Source: Muribaculaceae bacterium
Lineage (GTDB): Bacteria > Bacteroidota > Bacteroidia > Bacteroidales > Muribaculaceae
Direction: 5' to 3'
DNA length: 64,000 bases
NCBI GenBank assembly: GCA_022510425.1
Contig: JAFLTO010000010.1
Span: 1-64,000 of the forward strand
Shown: in pieces, positions 1-8,831 of the stretch
Position numbering within the stretch: the stretch's first letter is position 1
How the letters are laid out: every line of letters starts with the position of its first letter
The notes under the pieces: generated by a model
Seen by the model: the letters and a program-made list of their open reading frames with translations, nothing else
Told to the model about the DNA's origin: nothing
Databases searched by the model: none
Program-made: the position numbers and the translations under genes

Positions 1-162
1 ATGTAACCGCTGCATTACAAAAATACTAAAGACCGATTCTGCTGTAACAGTTGAACCGGTCTTTATAAATCTACAAAAGTACAAATCCCTGAAATCCTTA
101 AAAAGGTGTACTTCAGTTAATGCTTACGGTTCAAGGAGTATGCAAAGCAAAATACCAATGTC

Positions 163-813
163 ATGTTCGTTGCTCCTTCTAATTCTGACTCTAGATCAAA
201 CAAAGATTTCTTTCTTCAGTTAAAAGAGTTTTCAGATTTTCAAGCTTTCAAATTCACTAAAACTTCAATTGCATGTTCGATCTATCAACCCTCAAATAAA
301 TCCAAATACTGGTTCACGAATATATCTGAGCCGGATAAATGCCGTTCCCTTGATTTCTCTTTTCTGATCCTTCATGACATGGGACAATGGAAGAATTCCA
401 AACAAACTCCTGTCAACAAAATAATCTCTTCAGCATTACCGGTTATCCCTGAGTCCAAAGACTCGGCTGTGATAATGCATGCAGGTCCTCTAAAACGAAA
501 TTCATTTTTCCGGGATGAATTCAAAGTGGCAAAAGAAGCTCTTTCTGGATTTACACATATATCTGTTCCATGGTATCACAATCCTTCTAACATATACAGA
601 TTCGATTTCCCTGAAGATAAAATAAAATTCTATAACAACCTTATAAAATATAGAAACAGAAAATCTTTCCCTCACTATCCAAATGCAAATGTAAAATATC
701 TGTATTCCCTCTGGCTCAGGGGTCTTCCACTCGAAGCCATATATTGGTATGCTTCCGAAACATCCTTCTATAAATCCCTTGCTATCTTCAACAATCTTTA
801 TCCCTCCGGTTGA
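163..813 (+). pseudogene. Truncated phage terminase large subunit-like fragment (tentative)
   Basis: The order of motifs resembles the C-terminal half of the TerL ATPase plus nuclease linker: SFLILHDMGQW (Walker-B-like), then PVIPESKDSAVIMHAGPLKRNSFFRDEFKVAKE, then FTHISVPWYHNP, then LPLEAIYWYASETSFYKSLAIFNNLYPSG. No N-terminal Walker A, and the ORF stops where an EYPxDxxEAF-like motif would be expected. Confidence 0.4.
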
Positions 814-1027
814 TAGGTATAGGCCTTATAGACTCGAAACTCCAATTATCCTATAGTTTAAGTTTAAAAGATAACACACATCTTGATTCCGGCATTGGTA
901 ATTTTGCATACCGTCTTGAAGGTATCGGCGCCCGGGACAGGTATAAAGCCCTGTTTAGGATGGAATCTTCGTCGAGGCCTGAATAGACGCAGTGCAAGAG
1001 AGCACGACTGTTGCTAATCTGTCATCA

Positions 1028-1105
1028 AAAGTTTGCCTTAGATGTGTTTCGCACAGGGTGCGTTCGTCCTAAAGTTTGCCTTAGCTGTGTTTGGCACAGG
1101 GTGCG
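1028..1105. repeat. Two tandem copies (35 bp, period 43) of AAAGTTTGCCTTAGmTGTGTTTsGCACAGGGTGCG
   Basis: Copies at 1028-1062 and 1071-1105 differ at two positions. Each holds a small dyad CGCAC-AGG-GTGCG (one mismatch in copy 2). Confidence 0.85.
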
Positions 1106-1113
1106 AAATAATT

Positions 1114-1341
1114 TCAAAGCAAATCTGATTGGCTTACAGATTCATTGACATCGTTGACAAACTGCCGCATGAATCCCTGGGAGGAATCCTGCCTGTTGTA
1201 TGTTATTCCAACAAGGAAAAAGATTGGATCCATATTCTCCAATTCCTAATAAGCTTCTGCAGGTATTTCGAAAAGGTCAAAAAGATTAACCACAGCTACT
1301 CGCTGTCCCACAGGGGTGATTCTGGTGCGTGTCGGGCTCAT
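1114..1341 (-). pseudogene. Possible degraded minus-strand reading frame, 75 codons with one internal TAG
   Basis: Minus-strand translation: MSPTRTRITPVGQRVAVVNLFDLFEIPAEAY*ELENMDPIFFLVGITYNRQDSSQGFMRQFVNDVNESVSQSDLL*. It looks more protein-like than the plus-strand ORF 1129-1344. Family not recognised. Confidence 0.3.
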
Positions 1342-1674
1342 TAAGTATAGGGCCCCCGAAGCGGTAGGGCTTCCCAACCCTGATAAGGGCGTTAGCTATA
1401 CAATCTTAATTAATATGTGTTATCTTAAAATTGCACATATTTTCAAAGGCATAGGTTGACATTCTTCTTTGTCATCCCTATGCCCTTTTTATTTCCTCCA
1501 ATCCCCATCATCCCTAATCCCCAATCCCCCATCCCTAATCCCCCATCATCCCTTATATCCTTCACAACCCGACGTTAAGTTCTAACTTAACACATCCCTC
1601 AACCTAATCCCTCAACCCCAATGCCTTTGCAAATGCAATTTGCAAATTTCCCTTAAAGTACATATCTTTGTTTT

Positions 1675-2571
1675 ATGAAAGACTTTATATCACCTCTGTC
1701 GGATTTCGGGTTTTATAATCTTTATGGAACTGAACGTGGGAAAGAGAATCTTATTGAATTGCTCAATTCAATTCTCCACGAACGTCTGGGATATGAAAGT
1801 ATCGTTGACCTCAAACTCAATCCCACTGAAAACAAAGGATTGAATCCGGATCGGAAAACAACACGATATGATGTGCATTGCATCACTGAGAAAGGGCACC
1901 GTATCATAGTGGAAATGCAGAACAACTGGCATCAGAACTTCGACAACCGGATTTTCTATTACGGAGTGGAGGCAATCAGCAGGCAGGACAGCCGGCTCGA
2001 CAGCAACAAGGTTTGGGATTTTTCTATAGATCCTGTGGTGACTATTGCAATATGTAATTTCCATAACAGAAAGTCACCCGACCGTGCGGTTAATTTCTAC
2101 ACTTTCCGTGAAGAGGAAACCAACGAAAGATATGGTAATCAGCTCAGCCTGGTATTTTTGCATTTACCTGCTTTCCCTGATATTGAGGAGGAATGCGAAA
2201 CTTTTTTGGAAAAGATAATTTACAGCATGAAGAATATGGAAAGTATACAAACAATGGAAAAGATACCTTTCTCCACCGGGGAAGGCGATTTCTTTTCGCG
2301 TATAGCAGAAAGGAGCCGTTATAGTGCTTTGGACGAGGATGAACGTCTTGCCTATGACCGGTGGCTAAAACATGAGAATGACAGGCTCCTTGAACTCGAA
2401 TATGCCCGTAGGGATGCAATAGAAAAGGGTTTAGCTGAAGGAAGAGCTGAAGGTATTACTGAAGGTAAATGGGAAATTGCCAAATCTATGGCTAAGGATG
2501 GTCTATCACTTGAAAAAATCAGCCAATACACCTGTATCCCTATAGAAGAACTCAAAACAAAACTTAATTGA
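1675..2571 (+). CDS. Rpn family recombination-promoting nuclease / PD-(D/E)XK nuclease family transposase (PDDEXK_2)
   Basis: N-terminus MKDFISPLSDFGFYNLYGTERGKENLIELLNSIL, core RYDVHCITEKGHRIIVEMQN, and the C-terminal EKGLAEGRAEGITEGKWEIAKSMAKDGLSLEKISQYT tail typical of the family. Confidence 0.88.
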   Translation: MKDFISPLSDFGFYNLYGTERGKENLIELLNSILHERLGYESIVDLKLNPTENKGLNPDRKTTRYDVHCITEKGHRIIVEMQNNWHQNFDNRIFYYGVEAISRQDSRLDSNKVWDFSIDPVVTIAICNFHNRKSPDRAVNFYTFREEETNERYGNQLSLVFLHLPAFPDIEEECETFLEKIIYSMKNMESIQTMEKIPFSTGEGDFFSRIAERSRYSALDEDERLAYDRWLKHENDRLLELEYARRDAIEKGLAEGRAEGITEGKWEIAKSMAKDGLSLEKISQYTCIPIEELKTKLN

Positions 2572-2599
2572 TTGCTCTCAATCAATTTAATCATATCAT

Positions 2600-2646
2600 G
2601 AGGCTCCCCGACAATCTATAAAGTTCTATCCGGAGCCTCTTTTTTA
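2600..2646 (+). terminator. Rho-independent terminator after the Rpn gene
   Basis: GAGGCTCC (2600-2607) pairs with GGAGCCTC (2632-2639), followed by TTTTTT. Confidence 0.75.
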
Positions 2647-2704
2647 TTTCATCCAATCCCTCTCATCCCTCATACTTCATCCCCAATCCCTATTATCCCT
2701 AATT

Positions 2705-2825
2705 CTCTCCTCAGTGGCGGAGCCACTGAATATGGATAACCCATTGGTCGATATGAGCATCGCGAATATCGAGCTGTGGGTATCCGGCCTCGGTATCCAC
2801 CTCTCCTCAGTGGCGGAGCCACTGA
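2705..2825. repeat. Two copies of the palindromic 25-mer CTCTCCTCAGTGGCGGAGCCACTGA, 96 bp apart (REP-like)
   Basis: Identical copies at 2705-2729 and 2801-2825. Each contains the hairpin TCAGTGGC-GGA-GCCACTGA. Confidence 0.85.
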
Positions 2826-3024
2826 ACGGGGGATGGGGATGATGCCCCTTGGATCCTATGGCTCTTCCACTCGCTACGCTCGTTCCGACCCATAGGTTAT
2901 TCTCATGCAGGCGTTCCACGCCTCATCCCTAATCCCTCATCCCCAATACTTCATCCCCAATACTTTTTTTATTCCCTTTATATTAAACTATTTATCTCTT
3001 GCGTTATCTAATAAATTGAACACC

Positions 3025-4272
3025 ATGAATAAACATCTACCTAACAATATCAACATACATAAAATTAAAGATCTTAAGCTTAGCGACATTAAGGCAATGT
3101 CGGCTAATATCAAGCATATAAAGCTTAAATGGTATCAATGGGCTATCGTGGTGGTGATTTTTTTATTGATTGCCGGAGGTATTGTATGGATATGCCTTCC
3201 CAAACCGGTTGAACCTGAATATCCGGTAGTAGCGATAGAAACAGTTGACACCGATAATGTCAATATTTATGGTGAATATGTGGGAAGAGTAAATGCGCAG
3301 CAATTTGTAGAGGTCAGGGCTCGGGTGGAAGGTTACCTTGAAAAAATGCTCTTCGATGAGGGTACCTATGTAGAAAAGGGACAGACTTTATTCATAATCG
3401 ACCCGCTGCTTTATAAAGCCAACGTGGAAAGTGCTAAAGCTCGCCTCAACAAAGCAAAGGCTCAGGCTTTGAAAGCTGAAAGAGATTTAAACCGTATAAA
3501 ACCTCTATACGAAGAGAACGCAGCAAGTCAACTCGACCTGGATAATGCAGTAGCGGCCTATGAAACCTCGCATGCCGATGTAGTGATTGGCGAGGCTGAT
3601 CTTACGCAAGCTGAAATGGTGCTGGGCTACACTTCCGTAAAATCCCCCATTTCAGGTTACATCTCCGAAAGAAACGTGGATATCGGTACTCTGGTTGGTC
3701 CCGGTGGTAAGTCTTTGTTGGCAACTGTGGTGAAGACCGACACTGTCAGGATTGATTTCAGTATGACAGCATTAGACTATCTGAGATCAAAAGACCGTAA
3801 TGTCAATATCGGTAAGAAAGACTCTACGAGAAACTGGGATTCCTATGTGACAGTGACTTTGGCCGACGGCAGGGAATATCCATACAAAGGTTTGGTGGAT
3901 TTCGCAGATCCGCAGGTCGATCCCCAAACAGGCACTTTCTCTGTCAGAGCTGAGATGCCAAATAAGGACAGGGAACTTTTGCCCGGACAGTTCACAAGGG
4001 TCAAGATGCTTCTTGATGTAAGGGAAAATGCCGTAGTGGCCCCTTCGCGTGCTTTGGAAATTGAAAAGGGCGGTGCATACATTTACGTGGTAAGACCCGA
4101 CAGCGTGGTGGAACGAAGATATGTTGAAATTGGTCCCGAACTCGAAAACACCACTGTCATTGAAAGAGGTTTGGGAAAAGGTGAAAAAATTGTTGTGGAA
4201 GGTTTTCATAAACTCAATCCCGGCATGAAGGTGAATCCGGTGGTCTTGTCAAATGATTCAATCGCGGAATAG
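3025..4272 (+). CDS. RND efflux periplasmic adaptor (MexA/AcrA family)
   Basis: Membrane anchor followed by GEYVGRVNAQQFVEVRARVEGYLEKMLFDEGTYVEKGQTLFIIDP; first gene of an RND operon. ATG at 3025 preferred over the track start. Confidence 0.93.
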   Translation: MNKHLPNNINIHKIKDLKLSDIKAMSANIKHIKLKWYQWAIVVVIFLLIAGGIVWICLPKPVEPEYPVVAIETVDTDNVNIYGEYVGRVNAQQFVEVRARVEGYLEKMLFDEGTYVEKGQTLFIIDPLLYKANVESAKARLNKAKAQALKAERDLNRIKPLYEENAASQLDLDNAVAAYETSHADVVIGEADLTQAEMVLGYTSVKSPISGYISERNVDIGTLVGPGGKSLLATVVKTDTVRIDFSMTALDYLRSKDRNVNIGKKDSTRNWDSYVTVTLADGREYPYKGLVDFADPQVDPQTGTFSVRAEMPNKDRELLPGQFTRVKMLLDVRENAVVAPSRALEIEKGGAYIYVVRPDSVVERRYVEIGPELENTTVIERGLGKGEKIVVEGFHKLNPGMKVNPVVLSNDSIAE

Positions 4273-4274
4273 GA

Positions 4275-7200
4275 ATGAAATCTGATTTCTTTATTGACCG
4301 TCCTGTCTTTTCGATTGTCATATCAATTGTGATTGTGATTGTCGGGGTGATCGGTCTTTCGCTTTTGCCGATTGACCAATATCCCGATATCGTGCCTCCT
4401 TCGGTCAAAATATCCGCTTCATATCCGGGAGCCGACGCTCAGACTGTAACCCAGGCGGTCGCCACACCTATTGAACAGGAATTGAACGGTTCCCCGGGAA
4501 TGCTGTATATGGAATCCACGAGTTCAAATTCCGGTGCCTACAATGCATCTGTCACTTTTGACATCGGCACCGACCCCGATATTGCAGCAGTGGAAATTCA
4601 GAACAGAGTGAAAAAAGCCGAGGCCCGGTTACCTGCCGAGGTGGTCAAAAATGGTATCTCTGTAGAGAAAGAGGCCTCAAGCAGATTGATGACTATCACT
4701 CTGCTTTCAAGCGATCCCAAGTTTGATGAAATATATCTTTCCAACTATTCAACTCTTAATGTCTTGGATATGTTGAGGCGTATCCCGGGGGTAGGCAGTG
4801 TCACCAATGTCGGGAGCCGTTATTACGCAATGCAGATTTGGGTACAACCGGATAAACTGGCTGATATGGGTATTACGGTGAAGGACCTTCAAAACGCTCT
4901 GCAAGATCAAAACCGCGAATCCGCTGCCGGAGTTTTTGGCCAGGCTCCAATGGAAGGTATCGATGTCACAATCCCTATCACTGCCCGAGGAAGGCTTTCC
5001 ACTGTGGATGAATTCGAGCAGATTGTGGTGAGAGCGAATCCCGACGGCTCTATAATTAGGCTTAAGGATGTGGCAAGAATTTCACTTGAGGCTCAATCAT
5101 ACAACACCGAAAGCGGTATTAACGGTGAGAATGCCGCAGTGATGAATATTAATCTTTTGCCGGGTGCTAACGCGATAGAGGTTTCAAAGAGGGTGAGGCA
5201 GGAGATGAAAGATCTGAGCAAGAATTTCCCGGAGGGTATAACTTTTGACATACCTTTTGATGTCACCACTTATATTTCCGAATCAGTGCATCACGTTTAC
5301 CGCACTCTCTTCGAAGCTGTAATCTTGGTTATCATAGTGGTGTTCTTCTCTTTGCAAAGCTGGAGAGCCACTGTTATTCCTATGGTGGCGGTTCCTATCT
5401 CTTTGATAGGTACTTTCGGCGTGATGCTCCTTTTCGGATTCTCTCTTAATATGCTCACCCTTCTGGGTCTGATTCTTGCCATCGGTATTGTCGTAGACGA
5501 TGCCATTGTGGTGGTTGAGAATGTCGACAGGGTGATGCGTCAGGAAAAATTGTCGCCACGGGAAGCCACTAAGAAAGCTATGAGTAATTTGGGTGGCGCC
5601 TTGGTGGCCATGTCTTTGGTGCTTTGTGCGGTCTTCGTGCCCGTGAGTTTCCTGTCAGGCATCACCGGAATGCTATACCGTCAATTCACTGTCACCATTG
5701 TGGTATCGGTGATTATTTCCACTATCGTGGCCTTGACTTTAAGCCCGGTGATGTGTTCTCTGATGTTGCGTCCCGAGACAAAGAAAAAGCATAAGATTTT
5801 CAGAAGAATCAATATTTGGCTTGCTAAAGGAAATAAGATTTACGCTAAACTTATTGTTAAATCCCTCACTCGTTCGAAAAGGGTTATCGCAGCTTTCGGT
5901 ATGATCCTTATCGCTATCTGGCTCTTCAACCGATTCCTGCCCCAAAGCTTTATCCCTCAGGAAGACCAGGGATATTTCACTGTGGAACTGGAGCTTCCGG
6001 AAGATGCCACGATTGAAAGAACACGGAAAGTGACTGAGCGGGCTATGGACTTTTTAATAAATGACCCGGATATTGATTATGTGTTGAATGTAACCGGTTC
6101 GAGCCCGCGTTTAGGCACATCGCAGGCAAGAAGCCAGCTGACCGTTATCTTGAAACCTTGGGAGGAAAGAAAATCTTCCATGGATAAGATAACAGAAAGA
6201 GTGAAGAAGGAATTCTCGCGATATCCTGAAAGTAAAGTTTATCTTTCCCGGCCGGCTGTGATTCCGGGATTAGGAGAGTCGGGTGGCTTTTCATTTGCTT
6301 TGGAAGCAAGAGGAGATGCAACTTATGCCGATGTGCAAAAGGCTGCCGACACTCTCATGTATTATGCTCGTCGACGCCCGGAATTGACAAGCATGGCTTC
6401 TTCAATGCAGAATGACATTCCGCAGCTGTATTTTGATGTAGACAGAGATAAGGCTCGTCTGCAAGGTGTTCAGATGTCTGATATCTTCACTACCATGAAG
6501 ACATTCACCGGTTCTGTTTATGTCAATGACTTCAATCTCTTCAACCGTATCTACCGAGTTTATATCCAGGCTGAAGCCCCCTACAGGGCTCGAAAAGAAA
6601 ATATAGGTCTCTTCTATGTCAAGGGTACCGGCGGAAAAATGATTCCTATATCTTCTTTGGGTAACACTAACTACACTGCAGGTCCGGGTACCATCAAGCG
6701 GTTCAATATGTTCACCTCAGCACCTTTCACGGGAGAGGCCGCACATGGTTATAGCTCCGGTCAGGCTATGAACGCTATCGAAGAAATTGTGGAACAACAT
6801 CTCCCCGACAATATCAGGATTGAATGGAGTGGGCTATCTTACCAGGAAAAACATGCAAGCGGAAAAACCGGTCTCGTTTTGGGTCTGGCGTTCATTTTCG
6901 TGTTCCTTTTCCTGGCTGCTCAATATGAAAGCTGGACAATTCCGATTGCAGTGTTGTTGACTTTGCCCATAGCTTGTGTGGGTGCTTATATCGGTATTTG
7001 GTTGTTAGGGCTTGAAAACAACATATATTTCCAGATTGGTTTGGTTATGCTTATCGGGCTCGCGGCCCGTAATGCAATCCTTATTGTGGAATTTGCAAAG
7101 GAAGAAATGGATAAGGGAAGAGATGTGGTGGGAGCTGCACTCACGGCTGCACATCTTCGATTCCGTCCCATAGTCATGACCTCTTTGGCCTTTATCTTGG

Positions 7201-7376
7201 GCCTTATACCTTTGGTTATTGCCTCAGGACCCGGTTCTGTGAGCCGTCAGGGTATAGGCACCGGGGTTTTCTTCGGGATGGTAACGGCCATTACTGCCGG
7301 TATCATTTTCGTGCCATTCTCTTTCGTCTGGATCTATAGAATCAAAGATTACGTCAAGACAAGAAGAAAGAAATGA
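4275..7376 (+). CDS. RND efflux inner-membrane transporter (HAE-1/AcrB family)
   Basis: 1033 aa, MKSDFFIDRPVFSIVISIVIVIVGVIGLSLLPIDQYPDIVPPSV, GIVVDDAIVVVENVDRVM. Confidence 0.97.
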   Translation: MKSDFFIDRPVFSIVISIVIVIVGVIGLSLLPIDQYPDIVPPSVKISASYPGADAQTVTQAVATPIEQELNGSPGMLYMESTSSNSGAYNASVTFDIGTDPDIAAVEIQNRVKKAEARLPAEVVKNGISVEKEASSRLMTITLLSSDPKFDEIYLSNYSTLNVLDMLRRIPGVGSVTNVGSRYYAMQIWVQPDKLADMGITVKDLQNALQDQNRESAAGVFGQAPMEGIDVTIPITARGRLSTVDEFEQIVVRANPDGSIIRLKDVARISLEAQSYNTESGINGENAAVMNINLLPGANAIEVSKRVRQEMKDLSKNFPEGITFDIPFDVTTYISESVHHVYRTLFEAVILVIIVVFFSLQSWRATVIPMVAVPISLIGTFGVMLLFGFSLNMLTLLGLILAIGIVVDDAIVVVENVDRVMRQEKLSPREATKKAMSNLGGALVAMSLVLCAVFVPVSFLSGITGMLYRQFTVTIVVSVIISTIVALTLSPVMCSLMLRPETKKKHKIFRRINIWLAKGNKIYAKLIVKSLTRSKRVIAAFGMILIAIWLFNRFLPQSFIPQEDQGYFTVELELPEDATIERTRKVTERAMDFLINDPDIDYVLNVTGSSPRLGTSQARSQLTVILKPWEERKSSMDKITERVKKEFSRYPESKVYLSRPAVIPGLGESGGFSFALEARGDATYADVQKAADTLMYYARRRPELTSMASSMQNDIPQLYFDVDRDKARLQGVQMSDIFTTMKTFTGSVYVNDFNLFNRIYRVYIQAEAPYRARKENIGLFYVKGTGGKMIPISSLGNTNYTAGPGTIKRFNMFTSAPFTGEAAHGYSSGQAMNAIEEIVEQHLPDNIRIEWSGLSYQEKHASGKTGLVLGLAFIFVFLFLAAQYESWTIPIAVLLTLPIACVGAYIGIWLLGLENNIYFQIGLVMLIGLAARNAILIVEFAKEEMDKGRDVVGAALTAAHLRFRPIVMTSLAFILGLIPLVIASGPGSVSRQGIGTGVFFGMVTAITAGIIFVPFSFVWIYRIKDYVKTRRKK

Positions 7377-8770
7377 AATTAACATATAAATTCCTTATCA
7401 TTTCAATTGTGGTGGTATTGGCGGGGTGTTCCGGAGTGAAGAATCTCACCAAACCCCAACTTCAGCTTCCCATTTCTCTTGAAGAGGGGGAATCTCTGGA
7501 TTCGCTAACTATTGCCGACCTGGGATGGTGGGAATTCTATGGAGATGATTATCTGAAAGAGATTATCAACCGTGTGTTGAAGGAAAATAAAAATCTCCTG
7601 ATAGCTGCTGAAAGGGTAGAGCAGGCAAGGTATCTCTACAAAGTTGATAATGCAAGCCTTTTCCCGGAACTTTCTTTCCGTCTGCCATGGAATCATGAGA
7701 CCAATCATTATTACAAGGAATTGGACTTGATTGACCCTGAAATCGGTGTAAAGGCCACAATCAATTGGGAAGTGGACCTTTTCGGAAGTCTTCGTTGGAA
7801 TAAAAAGAAATCCATGGCTCAATACCGGGCTTCATTAGATGAGGAAAGGGCTATGAGAATGGTGCTGGTGGCCGAGACAGCCACAGCTTATTTCAGACTG
7901 GTGGCTCTCGATAACGAACTCTCAATCGTGAAATCCACGATGGAAACACGTGAAGAAGGCGTTCGTCTGGCCCGGCTCCGTTTTAACGGGGGCCTTACTT
8001 CAGAAACTGTATATCAACAGGCCCAGGTGCAATATGCCACAGCGGCAGCCCTTATCCCTAATCTCGAATATAATATTAAAGTGGCTGAAAATCAACTTCT
8101 GCTTTTGATGGGTTCCCTTCCTGATCAAGAAGTGAAAAGATCGTCAGGACTGAAAGACAACTCATTGCCGCAAAGGCTTCCATTGGGCATACCGTCAGCA
8201 CTGCTGGAACGGCGACCCGATATAAAGGCATCTGAAGAAAAATTGCAGGCCGCAGTGGCAAATGTGGGCTACACTTACGCAAAGCGATTCCCTTCTCTGA
8301 ATATAGAACTCACCGGGGGTCTTGAAGACAATGATTTCAAGAACCTTTTCCGTTCTCCTTTCAGTTATGTGGCGGAAAATTTTGTAGCTCCTTTATTTGA
8401 TTTCGGGAAAAGAAAAAACAGATATAAGGCAGCAATAGCCGCTTATAATGAATCCCGATTGGATTATGAGCAAAAGGTGCTGCAAGCTTTCAATGAGGTA
8501 GACAACGCTCTCATGCGATATAATTCCGCACGGCGGGCTGTCACCAAAGATACCGAACTTCTCGAGGCTGCCGATAAATATCAGGAACTCACTTGGAAAC
8601 AATATCGGGGTGGGACTATCAACTATATTGATGTGCTCGATGCTCAACGAAGATATTTCGATGCTCAAATCGCCCGTATGAATGCCATTCGTGATGAACA
8701 TTTCGCTCTTGTGCAGCTTTATAAAGCTCTGGGCGGTGGCTGGCAATTAGAAAATGAGGAAACTAATTGA
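7373..8770 (+). CDS. RND outer-membrane efflux lipoprotein (NodT/OprM family)
   Basis: Lipobox VVVLAGCSG, LLIAAERVEQAR, RRPDIKASEEKLQAA; overlaps the preceding stop by 4 bp. Confidence 0.93.
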   Translation: MKLTYKFLIISIVVVLAGCSGVKNLTKPQLQLPISLEEGESLDSLTIADLGWWEFYGDDYLKEIINRVLKENKNLLIAAERVEQARYLYKVDNASLFPELSFRLPWNHETNHYYKELDLIDPEIGVKATINWEVDLFGSLRWNKKKSMAQYRASLDEERAMRMVLVAETATAYFRLVALDNELSIVKSTMETREEGVRLARLRFNGGLTSETVYQQAQVQYATAAALIPNLEYNIKVAENQLLLLMGSLPDQEVKRSSGLKDNSLPQRLPLGIPSALLERRPDIKASEEKLQAAVANVGYTYAKRFPSLNIELTGGLEDNDFKNLFRSPFSYVAENFVAPLFDFGKRKNRYKAAIAAYNESRLDYEQKVLQAFNEVDNALMRYNSARRAVTKDTELLEAADKYQELTWKQYRGGTINYIDVLDAQRRYFDAQIARMNAIRDEHFALVQLYKALGGGWQLENEETN

Positions 8771-8831
8771 TGATTATGTAGGTGTAAAACCTATTTTTCG
8801 GTATATTTGCCGTGCCTTTCATCAATTGAAC

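Noticed and set aside
1028-1105. Possible DGR template/variable repeat or CRISPR
   Set aside because: Only two 35-bp copies; differences are not restricted to adenines; no reverse transcriptase, no spacers and no cas genes.
1129-1344. Plus-strand 71-aa ORF
   Set aside because: Starts at TTG, has no recognisable domain, and the opposite strand gives a more protein-like (though broken) frame.
3787-4209. Minus-strand 140-aa ORF
   Set aside because: Lies fully antisense to the well-supported RND adaptor gene.
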